DNA from: JBAXGW01 sp037139195
GTDB taxonomy: Bacteria > Bacteroidota > Bacteroidia > Bacteroidales > JAHJDW01
Reading direction: 5' to 3'
Length of the DNA: 15,074 nucleotides
NCBI GenBank assembly: GCA_037139195.1
Contig: JBAXGW010000085.1
Span: forward strand, 1 to 15,074
A program made the translations under genes and the position numbers. Below the pieces are notes generated by a model that saw nothing but the letters and a program-made list of their open reading frames with translations, made no database searches and was not told where the DNA came from. Within the stretch, counting starts at the first letter, position 1. Every line of letters begins with the position of its first letter. Positions 1 through 6,700 of the stretch are shown one piece after another.

Positions 1-31
1 CCACCGTCATTTCGACCGCAGGGAGAAATCT
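1..31. repeat. Bacteroidota-type intergenic palindromic repeat (partial at window edge)
   Basis: The first 30 bases contain CGTCATTTCGACCG followed by CAGGGAGAAATC. The arms ATTTC (9-13) and GAAAT (25-29) are inverted, with a short inner CC/GG pairing, so the unit can fold as an imperfect hairpin. From memory, very similar sequences are scattered between genes in many Bacteroidota genomes; this is recall, not a search. Only one copy is in the window, and it may continue to the left. It lies about 30 bases from the remnant of the duplicated methyltransferase gene end. Confidence 0.5.
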
Positions 32-62
32 AATATATTTTATCGGACAACAATGGTTTTTA

Positions 63-215
63 TTAAAGTTCTTTTAAAAGCTCTTCCAAATAATGCATCT
101 CAATACCAAACAACTCTTTTAACTTGCTCACTTCGGCATGTTTTTTACAATTTGTTTCAGCATCGGCATCTTTTTTTAGCAACTCATAGTACTAAATATT
201 TTCAATGCTATTTTG
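63..215 (-). pseudogene. Remnant of the 3' end of a second methyltransferase gene copy
   Basis: Read on the minus strand, 176 to 63 encodes KKDADAETNCKKHAEV and continues to EELLKEL and a stop. This matches the last 37 residues of the intact methyltransferase at 2221-3396. By eye there are about seven mismatches over the best 93 bases (84-176 against 2239-2331). Upstream, an A tract has seven As where the intact gene has six, shifting the frame. If that is corrected, a degraded stretch with internal stops (KYLVL, stop, VAKKD) lines up with KNVLIVGVKKD of the intact protein, out to roughly 215. Beyond that no similarity is seen. There is no start codon or domain left, so this cannot be functional. 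It is either a decayed paralogue or the displaced end of the original gene. Confidence 0.75.
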
Positions 216-342
216 CAATAAGCAGAAATTTAGCTATTTGTGATTGTAATTTAGAATGATTATAGAGTACGAATGATTTTAGAGTAAGAATGGTATTAGA
301 TGATTTTTATAAAGGGGAAAAGACTAGTTTTTGCTTAAAAAG

Positions 343-1023
343 TTAATCTTTTATACATCTAACTGGCGCCCCAGTGTTTTTATCTATCGTTTGTTGCATA
401 ACCGATGCTGTATTGTTTTTTAATACAATGCTAATTGCACTATCAGAACCCGTTTCAGTTGTGCTCCACCAAATTCCTGTTGTATACAGATTGTTTTCAT
501 CAAGTAAAGGTTCAGCGCTAAAGCCACTTTCATTAGTAGCTCCAATATTTGGTTCATCCCAATACGAATTATAATAGTAATAATTATTGTTGTATTTCAA
601 TTTGCCTCCAGCTACAGATTCTCCTCCTAAAAAATTAATTAAAATATCCCAATCTTGTTTAGATGGAATATGCCATCCATCAGGACACAGACCTCGACTG
701 TCAGTAACTGCATAATAATTGTATAAAAAATTATTATTAATTGATGTAATTGCTCCAGAAGTAAGATTATTCCATGCCGTTTCGTCGTCAACTCCAGGCA
801 ATAAATCTCCATTTTTGTAATAAGCCGATTTGTAATTAGTTGCCATCCAAGTTTGAGATCCAATTTTTACAGTAGGATATGATCTGCCGGTAATAGTGTC
901 ATAAATATATCCTTCCTTGTTAGTTGTATAATCTATTTCACATCCGTAAGACGTTCCAGCAGAATTTGTAGCGTATGCTCTTATATAATAGGTCGTATTA
1001 GGTAGTAAATTTTCTATATTGCT
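343..1023 (-). pseudogene. FISUMP-domain lipoprotein, 3' part of a frameshifted gene
   Basis: This is the C-terminal portion of a Fibrobacter succinogenes major paralogous (FISUMP, TIGR02145-like) protein. The frame is open from 1023 down to the stop at 343-345, with no stop codons. It starts with SNIENLLPNTTYYIRAYATN, the end of an Fn3-like repeat. It continues through IGSQTWMATNYKS into the FISUMP hallmarks: YNYYAVTDSRGLCPDGWHIP, LGG, GGKLKY, GATNESGFSA, GIWWSTTE and a final VRCIKD. The ATG at 846 is only the internal Met of QTWMATN and is not a plausible start. The N-terminal half is encoded at 998-1327 in another frame. FISUMP proteins are surface or secreted proteins of unknown role. As the sequence stands this half has no start or signal peptide and is probably not made. 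Confidence 0.8.
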
Positions 1024-1327
1024 TAAATATTCCTAATCCAACACTGTCTGTTGTTGCATTGTCATTAATCGTAGGATTTTTAAATGGACTCCAACAAACA
1101 CCCCTTGCTGTTATTGGTAATCCTTGGTCGTCAATTACATTTCCTCCTGTAATTATTGATGTTGATGTTACAACTTGCCAAAATTTATCGTTGTAAATAC
1201 ACTCAACAATAGGCGTTTTTGGTATTTCAATTGGAGGAGCTTTAACATCATCTTTTTTGCAACCTACAAATATCAAAGTGCAGAAACAGACACCAATTAA
1301 AATCCAAAGAAAAATTTTATTTTTCAT
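998..1327 (-). pseudogene. Lipoprotein with Fn3-like domain, 5' part of the frameshifted FISUMP gene
   Basis: Residues 1-23 form a lipoprotein signal peptide ending in the lipobox FVGC, with Cys23 as the lipidated residue. The CKKDD that follows resembles the acidic surface-export signal of Bacteroidota lipoproteins, so an outer-membrane surface location is inferred. Then comes an Fn3-like unit with the typical TGGNVIDDQGLPITARGVCW and NPTINDNATTDSVGLGIF. After GIF the frame runs into KQYRKFTT and a stop, whereas the +1 frame continues with SNIENLLPNTTYY, the expected end of the domain. Losing about two bases (or gaining one) near 1022-1026 would explain this; homologues usually read GxFTSNI here. 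The start lies 25 bases after the stop of the upstream lipoprotein gene (1353-2105), so the two are probably one transcript. Confidence 0.8.
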
Positions 1328-1352
1328 AAATCAATTATTAACGGTTTAAATA

Positions 1353-2105
1353 TTAGATAGGCTCATATATGGAGTAAATAGAATGCATAGAGCCTTCTAA
1401 GCCCCAACTGGGTGGTATATAGTAGTCAGCTCTGCCAAGATATCCATCAATATTTATGAAATTCTCATAAGTATAATTGAATCCACCTCCATATCCATCA
1501 TCGTAATTTTCTTTGTTAATTAAATTTTTGCTTTCTTTTCCAAGCCAAGGTTTGATATTTTCTAACTTATTTAAATTAGCATCATATCCGTAAATATTAA
1601 TAATTGCAGTGGAATTGTTTTTTAGATATTTGCTGATAATATTTCCATTTATTACTATAATTCCTAAAGAATCAATTTTGTTTAGCGCATTTGAATTTGT
1701 AATTCTTTTTACTAGATAGCTATTAGAATCGTAATAGTATTTTCTAGTGCAGTATGAATCTCCAATATTATCATACAAATAATAAACTGAAGATCTTGCC
1801 AAACCATCATTGTCGATTTTGAAAATTTCTTTGCTTGATAAAAATGCAGAATCTGGACTTACATAATTATTTGTGGTTTTTATTTCTGTTATAGTTGAAT
1901 CAGTATAAACATAATCATAGCTGCAACAATTATTTATATATCTAATAGTTGAAATTTTCCCATTTGAATAATATTCATATAATAGACGACCTTTTATTTG
2001 CGTTAACCTACATGTTTTAGGTTTGTATTCTTTTGTTGTTTCTTCCTCTTTTTTGCAAGAGATGAAGATCATTATTGTGATTAATATATATAAGGAGTAT
2101 TTCAT
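1353..2105 (-). CDS. Putative surface lipoprotein with YD-repeat/DUF4595-like region
   Basis: The 250-residue product begins with a short hydrophobic signal peptide and the lipobox FISC, with Cys17 as the lipidation site. CKKEEE follows, an acidic start of the kind linked to surface display in Bacteroidota. The body is rich in Tyr, Asn and Ser and has repeated strand-like units such as YEYYSNGKISTI, FKIDNDGLARSSVYYLYDN and RKYYYDSNSYLVKRI. These resemble the tandem units of DUF4595 and YD-repeat lipoproteins; the family assignment is by pattern only. No catalytic motif is visible. It is the first gene of a probable two-gene unit with the frameshifted FISUMP lipoprotein. An exact TAnnTTTG box lies 30 bases before the start. 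Function is unknown. Confidence 0.75.
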   Translation of the reverse strand: MKYSLYILITIMIFISCKKEEETTKEYKPKTCRLTQIKGRLLYEYYSNGKISTIRYINNCCSYDYVYTDSTITEIKTTNNYVSPDSAFLSSKEIFKIDNDGLARSSVYYLYDNIGDSYCTRKYYYDSNSYLVKRITNSNALNKIDSLGIIVINGNIISKYLKNNSTAIINIYGYDANLNKLENIKPWLGKESKNLINKENYDDGYGGGFNYTYENFINIDGYLGRADYYIPPSWGLEGSMHSIYSIYEPI

Positions 2106-2134
2106 GTGTTTAACTTTTTGTATTTTTGCAATTA

Positions 2135-2142
2135 CAAAACTA
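2135..2142 (-). promoter_or_regulatory. Candidate -7 box for the lipoprotein pair
   Basis: On the minus strand this reads TAGTTTTG, an exact match to the Bacteroidota sigma-ABfr -7 consensus TAnnTTTG, 30 bases from the ATG at 2105. No clear TTG element is found about 19-23 bases further upstream, so support rests on the single box and its position. Confidence 0.4.
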
Positions 2143-2220
2143 AAAAAAATATGCTAAATGATGTTGTTTATATTTGTTATTTTTTATTAAAAACTAAATA
2201 AATTAACAAGACTTTGACTT

Positions 2221-3396
2221 TTATATTTCATGAAGTAAACTTTCCAAATAATGCATTTCGATACCAAACAACTCTTTTAACTTGCTCACTTCGGCAAGTT
2301 TTTTACTATTTATTTCAGCATCGGCGTCTTTTTTCACGCCTACAATCAGTACGTTTTTAGGTGTATGCTCGGTTTCTATAAACTCAAATATCTTGGTTTT
2401 GTAGCCATAAGCTTCTAATATCAATCCTCTAATGGTGTCGGTAATTGTTTCGGCTTGTCGCTCTAGTAAAATGCCGTGTTTTGTTATTTCTTTTAGTGCA
2501 TTATTGGGTTTCATTTGTGCTCTTATTTGCTTATGGCAGCAAGGGGCGCAAATAATTATTTGTGCATTTGCTTGTATTCCTTTAAATATTGCATCGTCGG
2601 TTGCAGTATCACATGCATGTAAAGCAATAAGCATATTTATTCCGCTTATATCGGTTTGGGCAATACTTCCGGATTTAAATGTTAGATTGCTAAATTTAGA
2701 TTTTTGTGCAATCTCATTGCAAAAGTCAACCAACTCTTTTCTGTATTCTACGCCATATACTTCGGGTGTTAATTTTCGGGTATTCGTTAGGAAATCATAT
2801 AGTGCAAAGGTTAAATATCCTTTGCCCGAGCCCATGTCGGCAATTTTTAATTTGCTTTCAATTTTTGCCGAATTAATAATGCCATCAATAATTTCGATGT
2901 ATTTATTAATTTGCTTGAACTTATCTTGCATGTCGGCTTTTATTTTCCAATCGTGCGAAACAATTCCAAGTTCTCTTAGATATATATTGTTTTCTGAGTT
3001 AAGAAAACGGTTTTTGATATTGTTGTGGTTAAGATTAGGTACTTCGGTGATGATGGCTGGTTTATTAGTTAGCTTAGTCGAGTTGTTTTTATTTATTAAT
3101 AGGTGCCAATCGCTTTTGGTTGTGAATAAATTAGCTTGAAAAAATATATTATCGAGCATGTTTATTATTAACTCTAAGCCTTCGTTAATGCTTAAGTTTT
3201 TTGTAATATCTTTTGTTGGGTAACGATAAACAAAAGACAACGCCAATCCCTTTTTTATATTTACCGTTTTTACAAATACATTCTTCAGATCGTCGGCATT
3301 ATTGCGTTTATTGCTAAGCGTTATTTTCACAAACTCGCCTTTTGTAATCGATTCGCTCAGTATTTTATTGAATTGTTGAAATGTATTGTTTGGCAT
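2221..3396 (-). CDS. SAM-dependent methyltransferase (Methyltransf_32, METTL25/RRNAD1-like)
   Basis: The 391-residue protein has an N-terminal region of about 180 residues with no family I can name, followed by a Rossmann-type methyltransferase domain. Motif I is IADMGSGKGYLTF (185-197). The acidic residue after strand 2 is in VYGVEYRKELVDFC (213-226). Further marks are LHACDTATDDAI (259-270) and APCCHKQ (284-290). The HACDTATD plus PCCHK pair is characteristic of the PF13679 group that includes eukaryotic METTL25/RRNAD1. The substrate in bacteria is not known to me; an RNA or protein target would be a guess. The protein is probably cytoplasmic, with no signal peptide or membrane segment. The last 37 codons are duplicated as a pseudogene at 63-177. 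No clear promoter box was seen in front of it. Confidence 0.85.
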   Translation of the reverse strand: MPNNTFQQFNKILSESITKGEFVKITLSNKRNNADDLKNVFVKTVNIKKGLALSFVYRYPTKDITKNLSINEGLELIINMLDNIFFQANLFTTKSDWHLLINKNNSTKLTNKPAIITEVPNLNHNNIKNRFLNSENNIYLRELGIVSHDWKIKADMQDKFKQINKYIEIIDGIINSAKIESKLKIADMGSGKGYLTFALYDFLTNTRKLTPEVYGVEYRKELVDFCNEIAQKSKFSNLTFKSGSIAQTDISGINMLIALHACDTATDDAIFKGIQANAQIIICAPCCHKQIRAQMKPNNALKEITKHGILLERQAETITDTIRGLILEAYGYKTKIFEFIETEHTPKNVLIVGVKKDADAEINSKKLAEVSKLKELFGIEMHYLESLLHEI

Positions 3397-3443
3397 GGAT
3401 AGAAGATATTTGCTATGGTTAAAGATCGTTGAAGTAGTTTTAT

Positions 3444-3560
3444 GTTACGCTGTCATGCTTTTTTATTGCACAGTGTTTCACGGTGTTTACACAGTGTGCC
3501 ACTGTTTTTTTCTTCTTTTCTGTGTTACACTGTGATGAACTCTGTGTAACACTGTGTCGC
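3444..3560. repeat. Cluster of CACAGTGT / ACACTGTG direct and inverted repeats
   Basis: Three direct units, CACAGTGT (3469), CACGGTGT (3479) and CACAGTGT (3490), are spaced 10 and 11 bases apart. Two exact reverse complements, ACACTGTG, lie at 3527 and 3549, and a degraded one (ACGCTGTC) near 3447. The unit at 3484-3493 (GTGTTTACAC) is itself a small palindrome. The forward and reverse groups can pair into long alternative stems. The segment lies between two minus-strand genes, downstream of the glycosyltransferase and upstream of the methyltransferase. Similar GTGTAACACTGTG-like strings occur between genes in other Bacteroidota, from memory. Its role is unknown: 3' end hairpin, repeat element or protein-binding array. 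Confidence 0.6.
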
Positions 3561-3569
3561 TTTTTTTTT

Positions 3570-3584
3570 GCTTGCTAAGCAAGC
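3570..3584 (+). terminator. GCTTGC-TAA-GCAAGC hairpin with T tract
   Basis: GCTTGC (3570-3575) and GCAAGC (3579-3584) form a six-pair stem with a TAA loop, followed on the plus strand by TTTTTATT. This has the form of an intrinsic terminator for plus-strand transcription. Both flanking genes are on the minus strand, where the hairpin is followed by As rather than Ts, so a terminator role for them is doubtful. It could block antisense transcription into the glycosyltransferase gene or serve as an RNA 3' stabilising hairpin. Confidence 0.35.
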
Positions 3585-3593
3585 TTTTTATTG

Positions 3594-5033
3594 TTATTTT
3601 ATTTGATATAGGTCGTATTTTTTTGTGCTAATCTCAATTTTTTTGTAGTTCGCAGGAATTGTAATAATACTGTTTTTGTCTTTAATAAAATAGCTATATG
3701 TGTTTTTAGTATTACAATCGATGCTTACATTGAAGTGATGCATAAAGCCAGTATGCAAAGACCATTCGTTAAATAAATTGGGTTCAACCAAAACTGTAAT
3801 ATTCTTTGGCAATGCTTTTCCAATGGTATAAACATCATCAAGTAAAGCAATATCTCTTCTTTTTTTGCCATATTGCATTGCCGAAAAGCCTATTGCGCCA
3901 ATAAGAACTAGTATAGAAAAATAGTTTAATAACTTTAGGGTTTTATCTGAAATATTTATTTTCGACAACATTTCATTTAATTGAGGAGCAATTAAAAAAG
4001 CAAATCCTAAACCAAAGAATGGGAGCGAAGCTGCAAAGTAAAATCCTTTTTGAACAAGTGTAAGCGTTAAAGGTACAGAACCAGCTAATCCAATTAGAAA
4101 AAACATAATTGCTAATGAGTTTGTTTTACTAGTTTTAATGATTTTTATCTTTTTAATTTTCGAAATTAATAGAATAAGAACGCAAAAAAGTATTGCAGGA
4201 ATTTGCTCGGTGAAAATACGATAAAGTATATAACCTCTTCTGGTAACAGTATGAGAATCTTCAATTCTGCCCATTAAGCGTTTGAAGAAGTAAAACGAAA
4301 GGCCGTCGTTTGCTGCTTGGCTTGATATTAGTATTAAGGTGTAAATAATTATTGGTGTAGCAATGATAATAAGTGTTCCGAGAAACATCTTTTTAAAAGA
4401 AATGTTCTTTGTTACAAGCCAATATATTCCAAGCGTTGCAATAGGAAATAACCCTGGTATACCTTTAGATAATGAAGCAAAGAAAACAAATGTTCCTGCT
4501 AATATAAAAAACAGGTATGAATATTTTTCTCTTTCTAAGCCAATAAAAACGAGGAAAACAGCTGAAAGTGTGAATATTCCCATGGTGTTTTCTTGAACAT
4601 TGTTTTGGTAAGCCCAAAAACAAACTGGTGTGATAATCCATAATAAAACGGGAAGCCACGAAAATTGTTTAATTTTTGGATTGTTGGCATTTAATGAATT
4701 CCAAAATTTCACAATTAAAAGAGCTGTTATTACTGCTGTTAAGAAAGAATAAAGGCGTTCAATATATATGCTATTTCCCAACGTTCTAAAAAATAAGGAC
4801 TGAATTCCCCAGACTAAAGGAGGTTGTTCTATACAGATATTCGAACCCGAATTGCACCAAGTAGCGCTGAAGTATGGATGCCAAAATGTGCCTAGTCCGT
4901 TAGCCATGTTTTTTGCTACTACGGTATAAAATTCGCCATCCATAAACATTCCGTCTTTTATAAGCACAGGAACAATAAGCAAAATGAAAATTGCAGCAGT
5001 AAGAATTTTAAAAGGTGTTTGGTTTTTCATCAT
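3594..5033 (-). CDS. GT-C membrane glycosyltransferase (PMT_2/ArnT-like, GT39/GT83 type)
   Basis: The 479-residue integral membrane protein has many hydrophobic segments, beginning with a helix at about 8-25. An extracytoplasmic loop follows with KDGMFMDGEFYTVVAKNMA (26-44); Asp32 and Glu34 sit where GT-C enzymes keep their catalytic acidic pair. The next loop has IEQPPLVWGIQSLFFRTLG, typical of the PMT_2 (PF13231) group. Such enzymes transfer a sugar from a polyprenyl-phosphate donor to lipid A, proteins or glycans in the outer leaflet of the inner membrane. The acceptor here cannot be told from sequence. A short soluble C-terminal part ends in KKYDLYQIK. Two adjacent ATGs (5033 and 5030) could serve as start. 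It stands alone, with a repeat cluster after it and a TATTTTTG box before it. Confidence 0.85.
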   Translation of the reverse strand: MMKNQTPFKILTAAIFILLIVPVLIKDGMFMDGEFYTVVAKNMANGLGTFWHPYFSATWCNSGSNICIEQPPLVWGIQSLFFRTLGNSIYIERLYSFLTAVITALLIVKFWNSLNANNPKIKQFSWLPVLLWIITPVCFWAYQNNVQENTMGIFTLSAVFLVFIGLEREKYSYLFFILAGTFVFFASLSKGIPGLFPIATLGIYWLVTKNISFKKMFLGTLIIIATPIIIYTLILISSQAANDGLSFYFFKRLMGRIEDSHTVTRRGYILYRIFTEQIPAILFCVLILLISKIKKIKIIKTSKTNSLAIMFFLIGLAGSVPLTLTLVQKGFYFAASLPFFGLGFAFLIAPQLNEMLSKINISDKTLKLLNYFSILVLIGAIGFSAMQYGKKRRDIALLDDVYTIGKALPKNITVLVEPNLFNEWSLHTGFMHHFNVSIDCNTKNTYSYFIKDKNSIITIPANYKKIEISTKKYDLYQIK

Positions 5034-5053
5034 AATTCTATCAGTTTGAAGTA

Positions 5054-5061
5054 CAAAAATA
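5054..5061 (-). promoter_or_regulatory. Candidate -7 box for the glycosyltransferase
   Basis: On the minus strand this reads TATTTTTG, an exact TAnnTTTG match ending 20 bases before the ATG at 5033. It is in a 225-base divergent intergenic region shared with the fic gene. No convincing TTG box at -33 was seen. Confidence 0.4.
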
Positions 5062-5219
5062 AGAAAAATTATTGTTTTATTTTAGAGATTTTTTTCGTCT
5101 ATCTAGTGGTTTGAAATGAGTTGTTGTTATAATAGAATATGGGGTTTAAACGATAAAATGCTTTTTAGAATTGAAAAAAATAAAAAGAATCCTTTTAACG
5201 ATATGTAATTTATTTTTTA

Positions 5220-5227
5220 TAAATTTG
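5220..5227 (+). promoter_or_regulatory. Candidate -7 box for fic
   Basis: TAAATTTG matches TAnnTTTG exactly and lies 31 bases before the ATG at 5259. The 15 bases AATTTGAAAAAGGAA that overlap it (5222-5236) recur at 6670-6684 in front of the small lipoprotein gene. No clear -33 TTG element was found. Confidence 0.4.
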
Positions 5228-5258
5228 AAAAAGGAATAATGATTTATAAATAAACGAT

Positions 5259-6611
5259 ATGGAATTGAAAATTATACTGCAAGAAATTAATTCATTTAAA
5301 AATGAAATTGATGAATTGCGACCTATTAGTCCTGATGTTGAAAGCCGTATAATGCAGAAATTTCGACTAGATTGGAATTATCATTCAAATAATATTGAAG
5401 GGAATAAATTGACTTATGGAGAAACTAAAACATTTCTATTGCATGGAATAACGGCAAATGGAAAGCCTTTAAAAGATCATTTGGATATTAAAGGACACAA
5501 TGAAGTGCTATTATTGCTTGAAGATATTATAAAAGAAGATAGAAGCATTACTGAAAATTTTATTAGAGAGTTACATATTTTAATACTTAAGGAAAGTTAC
5601 TATAATAAATCCATAACAACAAGTGGTCAAATTGTAAGACGAAAAATTGAAATAGGAAAATATAAAACACAACCTAACCATGTATTAACTCAAACAGATG
5701 AAATTCATTATTTTGCTAATCCAGAAGAAACATCGGCAAAAATGTTTGACTTAATTGAATGGTTGAAAAAAATAAATAATGATATAAAAATTCATCCATT
5801 AATTACGGCATCTCTTTTTCATTATAAATTTATTTCAATTCATCCATTCGATGACGGAAACGGAAGACTTGCAAGAATTCTTATGAATTTGATTTTAATG
5901 CAAAAAGGATATCCACCCGTAATTATTAAAACTGAAAAAAAAGAAGATTATTATAGAGCATTACAAGCAGCTGACGGCGGAGATGAAAATTTTTTTTCAG
6001 AATATATTGGGGAACAATTAATAACATCATTGGAATTATATTTGAAAGGGGCAAAAGGCGAAAACATTGACGAAATTACTGATGTTGACAAACAAATAGA
6101 TTTATTAAAAGCTCAATTGAATGGACAAAAAGAGAAGAAAACAATTGATAAAATTCAGTTTATTAAGATTTACCAGGATATCGCTAAACCATTATTAGCA
6201 AAAACGCTTAGAAAACTAGAGAAATTTGATGAATTATTCTTTTCAAAAAAAATAGTATGTTGGCGTTTTGGTGGCGGCAATTCTGTTGAATCTATAGATG
6301 ATTATTTTGAAAAATTAGATGCAGATATTCAAGACACGAACTCAACTATTGGTGAAATAAGTTTCGATTATACACTAATAGATTTTAAAAAAGCAGAAAG
6401 TATTATATTCACAACTACAATATCATTAACAGTTTGTTTTAATAGTTATGATTATTTATCTATTTATTCTATCCCCGAAACATTTGGCAAAATTAATATT
6501 TCATTTGAAAACCCAATTATTAAACCAGAAGATGAGCTAGTAATAATCAACAATGTGGCAAAATATATTCTTGATGATATAACATTGAAATTAAACGAAA
6601 TAAACCCTTAA
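5259..6611 (+). CDS. Fic family adenylyltransferase (class II, with own inhibitory motif)
   Basis: The 450-residue protein carries the Fic active-site motif HPFDDGNGRLAR at 195-206: His195 is the catalytic base, Asp199 the Mg-binding acid, and the GNGR loop binds ATP phosphate. Upstream, SNNIEGN (43-49) fits the inhibitory helix pattern S/T-xxx-E-G/N with Glu47, placing it in class II, where the same chain carries the inhibitor N-terminal to the Fic core. Fic enzymes usually transfer AMP to a Ser, Thr or Tyr hydroxyl of a target protein; the target is unknown. Residues from about 290 on (WRFGGGNSVESIDDYFEKLD and onward) form an extra domain unlike the winged helix common in this class, and I do not recognise it. 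No separate antitoxin gene is next to it, which agrees with class II. It is probably cytoplasmic. Confidence 0.9.
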   Translation: MELKIILQEINSFKNEIDELRPISPDVESRIMQKFRLDWNYHSNNIEGNKLTYGETKTFLLHGITANGKPLKDHLDIKGHNEVLLLLEDIIKEDRSITENFIRELHILILKESYYNKSITTSGQIVRRKIEIGKYKTQPNHVLTQTDEIHYFANPEETSAKMFDLIEWLKKINNDIKIHPLITASLFHYKFISIHPFDDGNGRLARILMNLILMQKGYPPVIIKTEKKEDYYRALQAADGGDENFFSEYIGEQLITSLELYLKGAKGENIDEITDVDKQIDLLKAQLNGQKEKKTIDKIQFIKIYQDIAKPLLAKTLRKLEKFDELFFSKKIVCWRFGGGNSVESIDDYFEKLDADIQDTNSTIGEISFDYTLIDFKKAESIIFTTTISLTVCFNSYDYLSIYSIPETFGKINISFENPIIKPEDELVIINNVAKYILDDITLKLNEINP

Positions 6612-6637
6612 TGTTATGTCGAAAAGCAGAGGTATAG

Positions 6638-6659
6638 AATTAAAAAAAGCTTTTTAATT
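6638..6659 (+). terminator. AT-rich hairpin after fic
   Basis: AATTAAAAA (6638-6646) and TTTTTAATT (6651-6659) pair around an AAGC loop and are followed by TTATTTTATTA, 27 bases after the fic stop. It could be a weak intrinsic terminator; all stem pairs are A-T, so stability is low. Confidence 0.35.
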
Positions 6660-6667
6660 TTATTTTA

Positions 6668-6675
6668 TTAATTTG
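6668..6675 (+). promoter_or_regulatory. Candidate -7 box for the small lipoprotein / rluE unit
   Basis: TTAATTTG is one base from TAnnTTTG and lies 25 bases before the ATG at 6701. It overlaps a 15-base sequence (6670-6684) identical to the leader of fic at 5222-5236, which supports a promoter role for both. Confidence 0.3.
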
Positions 6676-6700
6676 AAAAAGGAAAAAAGTAGGATGATTT

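Noticed and set aside
53..259. Plus-strand open frame of 68 codons over the pseudogene
   Set aside because: It is the antisense reading of the duplicated methyltransferase end and shows no protein-like features.
639..863. Minus-strand frame of 74 codons
   Set aside because: It overlaps the FISUMP reading in another frame; the FISUMP signatures fix the true frame.
2432..3139. Long plus-strand open frame (235 codons)
   Set aside because: It is antisense to the methyltransferase, whose motifs are intact. The frame encodes no recognisable domain and is a codon-bias shadow.
3444..3560. CRISPR-like array
   Set aside because: Units are only eight bases long, spacings are 10-11 or 22 bases, both orientations occur, and there are no cas genes nearby.
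5034..5258. Riboswitch or structured leader in the divergent gap before fic
   Set aside because: No GC-rich stems or known aptamer core were seen; the region is plain AT-rich promoter-like sequence.
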